Source: Prostheceraeus crozeri (Eukaryota > Platyhelminthes > Polycladida > Euryleptidae). From it: DNA of 64,000 bases. A model generated the notes under the pieces. The model was given only the letters and a program-made list of their open reading frames with translations. It made no database searches and was not told the origin of the DNA. Positions 47,018-59,288 of the stretch are shown piece after piece (the stretch's first letter is position 1; every line of letters starts with the position of its first letter). The position numbers and the translations under genes are program-made. Location of the stretch: the NCBI GenBank assembly GCA_907163375.1, contig CAJQUW010007898.1, positions 62,001 through 126,000 of the forward strand, written 5' to 3'.

Positions 47018-47100
47018 TCTTGCATTTTTGTAATGCGTTCACCGACTGTAGCCATGTGAAGCAATAAAGATATTATTATTATTACTATTATTATTATTAT
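46532..47100 (+). mobile_element. 3' end of a CR1/L2-like (Jockey superfamily) LINE
   Basis: The last part of the ORF2 protein is followed by a short 3' end containing AATAAA and an ATT trinucleotide tail (about 47072-47100). Such a tail and the upstream abrupt start fit a severely 5'-truncated LINE copy. No target duplication was identified. Confidence 0.75.
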
Positions 47101-49307
47101 AAAGAAAGTTCAGAAAATATTCGTTCTCCTCGTGCACTTCTCGTATTTACTATCATGCTTGCGTGCTTTCTTGATTGATAATTGCGATTTTGTATATTAA
47201 AGAAATTTATTATACATATTTCGACAAACACAATACAGTGCAACGTAGTAATGACAATTGCAAAATTGCTCTTTGAATACTGGGACTGCAAGCTCTCTGT
47301 TCCGGTGCTTGCTAGCACTTGTGCTAGATTTACTAATACATTGCTAAATACCAGTGTTATCTGTATTTCAGCGGAAAAGCTTAGCAGCAGACTAGCATTG
47401 TCAAAAGAGTCTACAACTTTGAGTTACTTTCTGATTGAAAGTGAAGAAAACAGATTTGTCAACTTTTCCCTTCAGTTTCAAAAATTGATCAGATTTCATA
47501 GATAAAATGTCTGAATTAAGACATGAACTCTTCGAATATGAAATCGTTGATGTCGGAACATTCTGAACATTCTACATCAAGCAATAAATGAAGCTTTGGT
47601 GAGAATTATATAAGCTCTCCATTGCCCAATTGCTAACTGAGGCGTCTAACTAAAAGAATTAAAAATCACCGTTCCGATCTCCGAGTAGATCCGTTAATAC
47701 CTTTGTAACAACAAGAAGAGCCCTATTCTGAAAAGTACTCGTACACAATGAAATTTTCAATCATTGAAATAATCGTGAAGCTACATAATACATTGATGCT
47801 TTTGTTTCATACATAGTCAAATTCAATTCATATTCCTTCAATTTTCATTATTCTCAGCTCACAGAATCATGGAGTAATATCTCTTACTGACTCTCAAGAC
47901 AAGGACTCATGTTGTAACATAATCGCCAAGGTTAACATCAAGCGATGGATCTTAGTGAATGTCAGAATGCTAATTTAATTGTTTGACCATTGAATATGCA
48001 TTAAGTAAACGAGATCAAGTCATCCATAGTTGAGACACACTAAAGAACACACTCGTAAGCAGTTTCAAAATTTATGATTAATTGTGATACCAAACCCGTT
48101 GTGTGTCGCTGATTCGGATATAGATATCAAGTTTTCTTGTAAGGATTGAACAAATTTGAACAGCTGTAAATTTCGCATAACTTTGTAATGAACTAAAAAG
48201 CATTGCGTTTTTGTCATTGGTTTTTACGTGTTTACCAAAACTGCATGAGAATATTGTTAATGGACAACGTAAGTGATTCAATTTTTCAAAGAAACATTAT
48301 ACGTCAATCACACATGAATGCAATGCCATTGACTTTATCGAAGTTGATTAAATTGATATCTGAGCGTCTCGTGTTCCTGGCTGGTGAAAGCTGGTGTGCA
48401 AGGCTGATGAAGCACTAAAATCATGACTTTCTAAGGGACAAATAGAACTTAACGCACAAAGTTACTGCGTGATAATCATGGCTTTGTGTTTTTCCCATTT
48501 TTTAATTTCAAATCTTCAAGATTCAGACTCCTCTTGGAACCATTAATATTAGGTGAATGTTTGCTTTGGTGATCATTAAGTGCCTTGTCTTTATATTGAC
48601 TATTGTCAACTGCATTTTCACCCCTTCCTTCTAGTGTATATCAACGTTGACACTGCTTCTAAAAATTGACGAGACGATGATATTTTTCGCAACGAAAAAA
48701 GAAAGCAAAATCTGTCAGTGTTGCATTGTATAGTGAGAGTGTAAAAGCAATGATAGCAATTCATTTGTCAAATAGTCAATTTGCTAAAATCAATACCAGA
48801 AGAAGTGATTGCCGAATGCAGTCCGCACTTCGCGTACCTGCTAAAGCAGTGCTTTGAGTGCAAGGCTGTCAGACCGACATGGTAAAAGCATCAAGATATG
48901 TCGATAAACTGTCTCGCTGAAAATGAATGATATCCGTTCGAGTTTTCCTTCGTCTAATGATAAACACGTGATCAGGAGACTGGGAAATTAAACTGTAAAA
49001 AGAGAAGTGATGTAATATTCATTATGACTACTTCTGTACAACTCAAACTTTATATCTATCGCCCATATTTCCGACTTGATACAATTTCTCTTTCATGCAA
49101 TTTATAAAAAGAATCTATTTATGAGGACATTCCATACTCATCAATTTAGAACATGTCTCCAAGTAATGGGATTGCGCTCATCAAATCATGCTCCAAAAGA
49201 ACAGATGCATTCATCCATTCTTTTATTCTGAAGTATGAATTGGAGAACTTTGCTTTGACATGAACAGTGATGTCCTGCATTTTTGTTTATTTAGGCAAAA
49301 TGATAGT
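47101..49307. other. No supported feature
   Basis: AT-rich sequence with chance frames only. Confidence 0.45.
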
Positions 49308-50038
49308 CCAGCAGCCAGAACGAGTTTCTGCAGGAAACGAGGCCGAAAGTGAGACTTTCACAGAATGATGTACACCCCACGCCTACTTCGAATCGGCACG
49401 TCTGCCGAGTTCTAGTGAGTTCTTCTTCTTGTCAGACAAGATCAAAGAAAAACACATGCAAATCCAATGGAACGCAGATTGCAGTTTTTGGCTGAAATGA
49501 AAATTTGAATGTTTTCTCTGATTAAACGAAAAGTACTAAGCCCAGAGTCATAATGTTTGACATGCAATGTCTTCAGGTCATTTCCTATGATGTGCATGTG
49601 ATATTATGAAGCTGCTGATCGGCGATGTATGCGAGAATGTGGTTAAATGTGGATAAAATTGTTCAAAATATTTATGTTTGCCGACATTAAGAGGCTCACC
49701 AAATCTAAATGTGTTTAGGTTAATAGACAGGGGTGCATGAGGGTGAAAGGAAATGACCTGAAGACATTCCATGCCAAAAATTTTGACTCTGGGATTAGTA
49801 CTTTTCGTTTAATTAGAGAAAACATTCAAATTGTCATTTAGGCAAAAACTGCAATCTGCGTCCTGCATGGATTTGCAACTGTGTTTGCATGTGTTTTTCT
49901 TTGATCCTGTCTGACAAGAAGAGGAAGTCACTAGAACTCGGCAGACGTGCCGATTCGAAGTAGGCGTAGGGTGTACATCATTCTGTGAAAGTCTCACTTT
50001 CGGCCTCGTTTCCTGCAGAAACTCGTTGTGGCTACCGG
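49308..50038. mobile_element. Fold-back element family D, copy 1, about 731 bp
   Basis: The left arm (about 49308-49590) and right arm (about 49748-50038) are inverted copies. Both begin with the end sequence CCRGYAGCCA.AACGAG and continue through GAAAGTGAGACTTTC and the inner CAGGTCATTTCC. The ~157-bp loop encodes a short minus-strand frame also seen in copy 2. The arms differ by scattered changes and one extra stretch, so the copy is not recent. No target duplication was fixed. It carries TTAA (in CTGATTAAACG, about 49523), the site at which copy 2 was hit by another element. Confidence 0.75.
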
Positions 50039-53000
50039 AGTATGAAGTGACACCTTCAGTTTGCTTACTGACGCATCAACTTATTCACCATAGCTGGAAT
50101 TTAGTTTAGCAGGAGTGTTAATTAATACATGGTTTAATTAGTCTGTGATTAATGGACTGAGTGAAGAGTTCCGTGTATTGACGTGCACCTATCATGTTTG
50201 ACATGTTAGCACTAATCGCTCAGGTTTTCTGTGATCACTGGTCTTTCATTTCATTTATTGATATTTTATCTCATGAGACGAGATGTATCCCGAATTTAGC
50301 ATTTTTTAGTGACAAATTGTCTTTAATTTCTAGACCATCAGTTTTATTATCTTGATAATTTCCATTAAAATTGAGACTATCAGACACTAAGCTTATTTAA
50401 ACATCAAATTATTCCTACCATATTATTCAATTTTACGATTCTCTGTTTGTAATGTAGCAGAATGCAGTTGAGAATGCAGCATTCCAAATTAGAGCACTGA
50501 AAAAATCGCAAACAGTGAACAGGGAGTCGTGAGAATACATCATTAAGAATCTACTGTATTTTCACCAAACTGCTACTCTCCGATTGTATATCTCACTTAA
50601 TATCACATCACTGAAGAAGTCTCACGGCGCCACATATCTGGTGTCCTCAATCCGCCTTTTGTTTACTGGAGTTCAAGGCTATTAAGGCCGGGACAGAGTC
50701 CGCGACGTACGTTGACTAGGGTGTGGTCGACGAGTCTTGTTACCTAGTATTTGCATTTCCCAATTTTCATTCTTTTGATCTTTGTAAATTACATTTTCCA
50801 GGCATTTGCCGCTTCTTCCATCAATGTTGTAATTGTGTTCTACTCAATTGCAATAAAAGTGTACAAAGTATCAGCAAATTTTAGGCTATATTGGAGTATA
50901 TTTGTTACCGGGTTTAAGTTCAAAGCGTGGATATTAAATGTTATATATCAGGCATTTACTCTTATCAATAACTTTGCATGCTTTCAATGCGAAGATCTGA
51001 GATCAAAGGGTCTTCATGCTTGAAAGCATGCATGACCGCATTAATTGTGTACAAAACGAACACGTTTAATGCTATTGCATAGAATGATGCATTCCTGCGA
51101 TGTGTAGGAATTTCCGCAGGATTCCCATAGAGATTGGTGTGGGAATGAAAATGTAGCGTCACACGTCAACTCTGCATTATCCTGGTTGTGTTTGATCTCA
51201 GGTTCAAACAATTGTATACGGTTGTCCCACTTCCATTCTGCGCAATTATTTCAAATGTTGAACGAGAGAATAGGAGAGTGTCCTAATTTTCTCCTCATCA
51301 AGCAAATTTCATCGAGAAGTCACTTAGCAAAAAAAATTCGCACGGTTCCTGGTCATTCAGGAATCGCGCGATTGATTCCGTCGCACGATTGATCGAGCGG
51401 AATCGATTCACTGCGCCCCCCACCGGTCCAAATAACTTAGACAAATCAAAAAGTCAGTTTTGTATGTTTAAACCTATCCAAATCGCCTGTATTCACAAAC
51501 TTATTTCTGAGTTAGGAATCCATCTACCTCAGAAACTACTTGGTGGCACCTGAGAAACATCACGTGGTAGTTCTTCGTCATAGGTAGTGTGCATATATAC
51601 CTGCTTACTTGAATAAATGCGCTTAATTTTAATTCACTACACCTGGAGAAGTATAGATTTCAGTGAGCTCTTTCGAAATGCTTACAAAAACAATTTGAAA
51701 TCGCAATTCAATCAAGACTTTGAGAAATTTTCATGTGAAACTAAATGGAAAAGTCGGTTGCATTTACCTGGCGTTTGATCATATTATAACCGGAGAATTG
51801 AAATTTATAAACCGATTCAAAATCCGGGAGTTTGTATTACAAAGCTATCAATTCCTCAAACAATGATTGTGAAATATGAGTTATCAATATTGTTGCTCAA
51901 TTATGAAATGATATCCAGCTAATTGATAAAATATGAAATCGTCAGACAGTTGAAATGTCTAATTGAATATGCCACTTCAAAGACAATGCTTTTTGTCTTT
52001 GGGCTACTTTGATGACTTATCCGAAGGATTGCATTATATTTGAATAATTCTTTGTGATTGATTTCAAAAATGGCAATTGAAAAGGATTTTGTTTTTTATG
52101 GAGTTTATAAGAAGGAGAACTTAGTTGACTGAGTTTGTAAAGTCAAAAACTATTTGGTTTGAAAGCTATCTTGTCTGACATGTTATGTCATCGATTCTAT
52201 TTAAGGCTCAAAAAATCCGATTTATTATTTCAGCAAGCTTTTTTAAATTGAAAAACATATTGAATAGGTCAGCACCTCTATTGTTGAAGACATGCTATTC
52301 GTAAGTATGCACAGTTGCGTGTCTTCATATATTTGCAAACAGAAATGCTATTTCATGTTTGCCATGTGGTCCATTCGCCTTTCTGGTTAGCCATGGATGG
52401 ACAACCGCATTCTACTGGTTAACTTGTCTTGCTTTCGCTTTGAATAGCACATCAAGGTGGCTATCAGCAGGTATATCAGGTATATTGCAGGGAATATCAA
52501 AATATCAAATCGTCTATTTATCAGGAAAGAGAACACGAAGATGAAATGATACATGGCGATGGCTTTTACAAAGGAGATGATATTCTACATTTAAGTAATA
52601 CGATGAAATACTTACACATGAAACAATGTCGTGAAATGTAATGATATTTGACGACAGATGATGGTAAGATGACAATTGAGACACTGGAAGGAGAGGACAT
52701 TTAAATTTGAACAAGAAATGTCTTTCGGATGAATTTAATCATCCGAAATTTTGTGATCACAAAAATTGTCTATGTAAAACATTATCTATCAAAAGCATGA
52801 TTGAGAACACTGTTTGAATAATGCTAAAAACGACGTCATTTTGAGTCATTTTTGAAAGCATGGTATGAAAACATGATTAAGCCTATTTTGACAATGCATA
52901 GCACGTTATGGAATACTTGATTTGTTCATTGATATTGATTGCTTATTACGCAGCATTTAGCGTGCACATGACTCTTTGCTCTGGATTGTTATATCGCTGA

Positions 53001-54471
53001 ATACTTTTCGGTGTCTAGTTTTACTATTATACAATGTGTGTCTGATCACAACAAATTACACGGTGATGCCAGTTGCACGTTGGGTCTCTCTTGCACTACC
53101 CTGAACCAGTGAATTCAACAAGAGTACAATGTTCATTTTCAAAATGGTGGTTTCAAATCAGCCCTGAAATCAGTGCTTTGAAACAATTTAAATGTACAAA
53201 GTGCGATTTAAATCCTTGTTTAAAACCTGTTTTAAAAAGCAGGTTTGAAACCTGGTTTTAAATATGACATTGAATAAAATCTGTTTTTTGTCCTTCTAAC
53301 ATAACAGCTATTAAATAGATACTAGAAACCTCATATGACATAGAAAAGTAGGATTCTACATATGCCATTATTTGGAATTCTGTAAACTATCTAAAACATG
53401 TCTTAAAAGACAATTTTGAAGCAAAACAAGTGCATGCTTTTTGAATCCTAATTCTATATGTGCCTCGCCACAGCATGAATGAGCATAACTCATTTTTGAC
53501 TGGAAGTTCAATCTAATAATCCAGCCACATGGACGAATCATACATATAGATTATTTCAAAAATGTTTTATTCATGCATGTTATTTGCTTTTCGAATCCTC
53601 CGGTCCCTTTATCACATGAGGAGTTCAGAGGTGTTTGCTTTAACCTGATATGATGTTTGTTTGAATACTGTGCACCGGTATTTCTTGGTCTCTCGCAAAA
53701 AACTTAAATCGACTTCCGTTTGCAGAAGAGTTTTCACAGACTTGTGTGCGGTCCTGAGAGCGGTAACCAATGTCCGCCAGCAACCGAAGATTATCGCGCG
53801 GTTCAAGTCATGAGGCTCTTGATTGATATGGTGTACCGTGATCACTTCTTACTTAAGAAGACTTTATCTCACAACGGCATATTCATTATGCCTAAAAGAC
53901 GCATAGAGGAACACATCTGCTTTCAATTAGCGCTTGTTATCATTGTTCATCGCCAGCGAGTTATCTAACATTTCACGTATCTAAATCGTATGAATGCATT
54001 GCTATCCAATTGAAATCCCACGAGACATTCATGATTAAAGTGATTGAACTTGTTCAAAATCCAGGTAACCTAATGATAGGTTTTGATATTCAACTGTAAC
54101 AACACACGTTGAAGGAGCAATCACAAATAACCAATTTGTTTTGCCGCATGTTGATTTATCGTTTTACTACATGAACAAACGAGTCTTCAAAATATACCAA
54201 ATCCTTCGAATATTCAGTCTCATTTCCTTGGTCAGATAATGTATCGGGCAGCTTGCTTAAGTAATATCTACGCATAATTCTATTGTTTCTATTGCAATTT
54301 CTGTTATTCTCATTGTAAGCAGGATACAATCACGCATCATTATTCAAAGTCAATGATTTCAAGTAATTGAAACAAAGGTCTTTTTCATGACAGATTGATT
54401 TTTTTCGAAATAACAATGAATAAAAGGAGATAAAAAGCGAAAGATCAAATTGTCATGTGCGGCTGGTAGGA
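50039..54471. other. No supported feature
   Basis: AT-rich. A small hairpin (CATGCTTGAAAGCATG, about 51016-51031) and a partly palindromic stretch around 51360-51410 (GATTGATTCCG / CGGAATCGATTC) are the only structures noted. No exon is supported; the frame at 52359-52544 looks like chance. Confidence 0.45.
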
Positions 54472-54545
54472 CTACGGCAGGAATCTACGCCCAGGGTTAT
54501 CTAGCCCGGTCACTCTGACCACCTGAGCTACGCCCGGTTGCCTAC
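54472..54545 (-). repeat. tRNA-derived sequence (SINE head or tRNA pseudogene), Ile-like
   Basis: On the minus strand the sequence reads like a tRNA. It has an A box TAGCTCAGGTGGTCAGAG, an anticodon-arm region GGGCTAGATAACCC resembling tRNA-Ile(GAT) with one extra base, and a degenerate B box (GTAGATTCC). The acceptor ends do not pair well, so it is not a functional tRNA gene. A SINE 5' head is the likelier origin, with its tail towards lower coordinates. MITE family A copy 5 inserted directly at its 5' edge; the target duplication CTACGACC overlaps it. Confidence 0.55.
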
Positions 54546-54549
54546 GACC

Positions 54550-55073
54550 TACGGAATTAGTCAGGTCGTCTCCTCTTCTGCTTGACTAGAAAGGAGGTAT
54601 TGGAACATGCAACGTTAATGAAATGGCACAATCTACTGACATAATACCATAGTACCTAGCTATCGAACACTGAGCAGCCAGTTCAACATTAAACACGCCA
54701 AATTGTGCGACGTTTTAGTGACTGTTGTCAACCGCATCACACAGAAAAGAGACACAGTCGATGTCAAGTTCTACAGAGAAGTTAATGAACGTTTTTTGCG
54801 CCTGTTATCTTTTTTAATAATGATCGGAAGCACCAACATTACCGAGAAAACTTTTGCACAGTGATCTGAATTCTTCGAATCTGAAGGAATCTTGGCGATC
54901 GGAGCATTGTGAAGGAATTCACACCAATCTGCAAGCGGCGCATGACTATTTTTCCTATCTCTGCCAGGCATTAAAAATTTCTTTGCCCACTTAGTAAGTT
55001 CCTGCATGTGCCATCGTTTTTAATCAGTTTGCACTTCTAGCAAAGTGATGCACTTTAACAATCTAATTCCGTG
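54550..55073 (-). mobile_element. MITE family A copy 5, complete, 524 bp
   Basis: The ends are TACGGAATTAG and CTAATTCCGTG, inverted relative to each other. The flanking 8-bp duplication is CTACGACC (54542-54549) and CTACAACC (55074-55081), with one mismatch. It has the same family and layout as 37043-37548. The minus-strand frame at 54771-55007 (78 codons) is the longest version of the shared short frame and has no recognisable domain. Confidence 0.82.
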
Positions 55074-55081
55074 CTACAACC

Positions 55082-55381
55082 AATGTCAAATACCTGGACT
55101 AAATCACAACAGGTGGCATTGCAATTTTCATGCAAATCCGGTACTCAATAATATTAAAGGACTAACGGTCAAGGACATTTTGTGCAAAAGTACACTCTGG
55201 ACATGCTTTTTCATCCCAACTGATGACCTCATCTCTGATTTTTCATGCTTTGTCATGACATGACAACGGCACTGAAACGATGACGCCTTCCGGTGGCTGA
55301 CAACAGGAAGTTACCGGCAATTTTTCACTGCACTTTGCATAAGTAAAAGCATTGTGATAAAATAATTTGCTATTATTTCGT
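55082..55381. other. Spacer, no supported feature
   Basis: The 300 bases between MITE family A copy 5 and fold-back copy 2 contain no recognisable gene or repeat. Confidence 0.4.
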
Positions 55382-55596
55382 CCGGCACCGGAACGAGATT
55401 CTGCAGGGAACGAGACCGAAAATGAGACTTTCCCAGAATGATGCACACCCCATGCCTCCTACGAATGTGCGTGTCTGCTGAGTTCTATGTGGTTCCTATT
55501 CCTGTCAGACACAAAAAGAAAGAAATATGTTAATCCTTTGGGAAGCAGATTACTTTTCTTGGTTGTAATGAAATTTTCTATGCTTCATCAGACTAA

Positions 55597-58500
55597 CCCA
55601 TTAACACTCAAATTTTTTATAGAGGCGTCGTTTTTGGGAGGCGCTTCCGATATCTTATCAAATGCAACCCCAAAGTTTCAAATGCTCGCGACTTATAGTT
55701 TAGCTACATCCGGCGCGCAGGATTTTCTGCATGTGGGCAGAGACGTGCACTTTCCTATTAAGTGTGCAAGTGATTTTCGATTATGATGAATTTCCATTTT
55801 TAATTATCGGAAAGGTCAAGACCACTCGCATGAATCAAGTCAACACTTTTTAACTTCTTAATGGCACTGACCAAAGTATGCGACTCCAGGATCCCTGACA
55901 TTATAAGGTATAATATTATTCTTGGTTTTATAAAAGCTACAAGAAAGATCGACCTACAGTGTGCGACATAAAAAACGTGACTAAATCTTAAAGTAGTATA
56001 ACTTTCTAATCATCCAACTGAAATTGACGAATAAGGCCTCATTTTGAAGCCAAAACACATCTTTATTACCATAATCAACATTGCAATGATTGCATTTGAA
56101 GATGAGAGTATAATTTCCATACAAAGTAGTAGAACTCGAAAGCCAAGAAAAAACTAGATGAAAAGAACAACGACTGAATGGAAAAGCAAGTCTACTTCCA
56201 ATTCTTCACTTAATTAAACAATGATCATTATGACAAAGTCCTTCACCATTGTTGAAGATAAAGGCACATAAAGGGATCGATGCGTTCAAGCAGATTTCTT
56301 TAGGGAAAATGCTTTTCATATAAAAATTAACACCCAGAGCAGCAAGTGGCTTTCATTTGAGAGCAATATAACTTGCATATTCTTATCTATGAACAATCTA
56401 TAAAAATCAAGTGTCAAATTTAGAATGAGAAGTAATTACTGTCTGGCCTATAGCTGGAAATCTTTGTTCAATTATTTTGTCGCTTTATTACGTCACAAAC
56501 TCAGTAGAGAGAAAAAAGTTAATTTAACGATGGGTAAAATGTCTACATCACTTGTATCCTCACTGAAACCCCGTATAAAATTGCCAAAGAGATGCAAAAA
56601 TCTCGAGCTCAATGGTCGATCATGAACACATTTTAATGGTCAAGAGCAAGTGTGATGACATTTTTCAAAATGATAATTTTTGAGGTTTAACTTGGGAGAG
56701 ACGTGGAGATTTTGGAAGAAATGAAACAGGATAACAAGAAATTTCTGGCGTTCGGTTACAAGACGTTTCTGCTGAAGGTTGATCCAGTAATTATCCAATT
56801 GATGTTGTGTGATCATCTGCAGCAGAAAAACGTCTCCATGATGATCACTGTTTAAGTGAAGAATTGGAAGTAGGCTTGCTTTTCCATTCAGTCACTGTTC
56901 TTTTCATCTAGTTCCTTGGATTTCGAGTTCTACTACTCTGTATAAAACTATACTCTCATTTTCAAATGCAATCATTGAAATGCTGATTATGGTAATAAAG
57001 ATGTCTAGTTTCTTGGATTTCAAGTTCTACTACTTTGCATGTATTGGCTTCAAAATGAGACCTTATTTGTCAATTTCTGTTGGATAATTAGAAAGTTATA
57101 CAACTTATGCCGCACCCTGTACATCTAAAAAAACATGATGTTCACAATGAAGAAATCAGGACTTCATCGGAGATGATGAAATTTGAAGTAGTCAATATCA
57201 CTCTTCTTTTTTCATATTTGTGCTTGACCTTTCTACGACAAGAAAAATATAGCAGTATAACTCTCATAACACTGAATCCATTGGCCAGTAACCAACATTT
57301 GAAACCACAAGTTGAAGCAAAGTGAAAGTCTCTGAGTTGTCTCTTTAGCTAATTGGCTTGACAGCAGATCACGAAAACGTGGTAGGATGTTGAAAAGCTT
57401 TCATGGAAAACAGCGACACGACGCATTTGCTATTGAGGCGTTCAGAAAGCATCTTAAGTTGGGTCCACAGCCACTTCATGCTAAATTCAAACTTTAATGA
57501 TTGAAAATTTGATCAAATATATCCAATGCATTCTTTGTATGTCTTAAGTAAGCCACGAAAAACTGATTTTCTGTAGTATAGGAATGCTCTTAGCAATTTA
57601 CAAACATATAATACCGCTAAGATTGTAGTTGGAGAGTAAATTGCCTACTACAGTCGATGTCAGTAGAAGTAGGCATAAAAATGGCAAATTCAAACTATGA
57701 GTCAATTGATTTTCCGGCCAAAAATTTAAGAGGTATGGGTTGTAGATATTTCTAAAAGCACTCCTGCTGTTGAAGTTGTACTACTACCCTTTCCTTGTGA
57801 CATTTATATCAAACCTGAGTTTTCCTTACTTGATAGGCCAACATGTTTGGAATTGTTACAATTATATGTCCATTATAATTCTATTTAAATAATAGAAAAT
57901 CTGGGTCATGAACAAAATAAATCGCCCTCTGATTTTTTCTCGAAAGTTTCAGCGGAACATTGCCAGTTTCCTCCCCCTAATTCGAATAGACTGCTTTTGC
58001 ATGCATCAATCAAAGAGAATGATGCTACATCAAAATGGAAATTCAATCCTAATCGATTGCTGGAATTTTCTTGCCAAGTTACACCATGTAGTCCGCAATC
58101 TGCGCAATCTTGGCATTTTTCCCAAAGAGGTGCAAGATTCAAGATTATGAATCTTATTCGAAATGACTTGTACTTCGAGTGTTTAGCACCATCAAGGATG
58201 GTCAAAGATGATATTCACGGTGTGTGCCTATCGCAGCTTGCTTTATCAATCTTACGATCACTTTCTTGAAAATGTTCATCTTTCTATCATCTAGGGGTGT
58301 GTATGCGTCGCTAAGTTTACTAATTAAACATTTTATAAAAATTGTTATCACATATTTCAGTCAGTTGTTGTAAGACATTCTGATAATGAAGATTCAACTC
58401 AACCTACATAAAGGTACACACATCTGCCCACACACAGGATTTCCTGCGTGCTGCTAGCCTCTTCATTCCATGCTATGGCTAGAGTCCGATTTCTACTTGC

Positions 58501-58809
58501 ATGCATGCTTCACATATCCCTCAGATAGATAAAAAGCGTTCAGTTGGAAACATTTTTGTGAATATCGAAGCTTCACCATGTGATTATGTTGGACAGGAAC
58601 ATTTAATTGAATTTTTACATAAAATGCTAGTAATTATGACATTATAGAACAATTACTAAATATGGGGAAAAACAAAATTGTGCTGCAAAGTATTAGACAA
58701 GCCTTGAATTTGTCGTAAAATCACCCAAAAACTATAGTGACAAAGTTCCTAGAGCAAAAATTTAGAAAATGTCCTCACGCAGGAAATCCTGTGTCTGAGT
58801 GTTAATGGG
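55597..58809. mobile_element. piggyBac-like non-autonomous element, 3213 bp, inside the fold-back element
   Basis: The ends are the inverted repeat CCCATTAACACTCA, in the typical context TTAA-CCC...GGG-TTAA (CTAA at 55593-55596 and TTAA at 58810-58813). Fold-back copy 1 keeps the empty site with a single TTAA, which confirms the TTAA duplication. Subterminal CAGGATTTCCTGC-type motifs recur near both ends (about 55719, 58435 and 58780). No piggyBac transposase frame is recognisable; about 1.2 kb of the interior is a mariner-like insertion. Confidence 0.8.
55957..57119. mobile_element. Mariner-like element with ~270-bp inverted arms, inside the piggyBac-like element
   Basis: It is flanked by TA (55955-55956 and 57120-57121). 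The ends are CAGTGTGCGACATAA and, inverted, CAGGGTGCGGCATAA. The arms about 55957-56236 and 56830-57119 are inverted copies. The right arm contains an additional short duplication (the AGTAGTAGAACT block occurs twice). The interior has no transposase. It is the innermost of three nested insertions and hence the youngest of them. Confidence 0.8.
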
Positions 58810-59288
58810 TTAAACGAAAAGTACTAGACTACTCGGAGCTGTAATCTTTGACATGGAATGTCTCCAGGTAATTTCCTATCACATTCATACACCCCTGTCT
58901 ATGAAACTAAACACATTCAGATTTGGCAAGTCTTTTTATGTCGGCAAACACAAGCATTTTGAGCAATTTGATCCAAATTTAACCACATTCTCGCATACAT
59001 TGCCGATCAGAAGCATTATGACACATGCGCATGATAGGAAATGACCTGAAGACATTGCATGTCAAAAAGTTTGCCTCTAGACTTTTCACTTTTCACTTGC
59101 TTCAAGAGAAAGCATTGAAAATTTCATTATAACCAAAAACAATCTCCGTCCATTGGAATAACATCTGTTTTTCTTTGATCATGTCGGACATGAATAGGAA
59201 CCAGGGAGAACTCTGTAGACGCACAGATTTGTAGTAGGCATAGGGTGCACATCATTCGCTCCCTGTAGGAACTCGCCCTGGCTGACGG

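Larger units (their letters stand above)
55382..59288. mobile_element. Fold-back element family D, copy 2, split by a piggyBac-like insertion
   Basis: The left arm piece is 55382-55596. The remainder of that arm, the loop and the right arm are at 58810-59288. Without the 3.2-kb insert the element is about 690 bp, close to copy 1. The loop is inverted relative to copy 1, meaning the two copies lie in opposite orientation. The outer arms still pair (ACGAG.TTCTGCAGG and the inverted form). More diverged than copy 1. Confidence 0.75.

Noticed and set aside
52359-52544. A frame with a hydrophobic stretch (FYWLTCLAFAL) that could suggest a membrane protein
   Set aside because: Isolated, with no splice sites or homology; likely chance.
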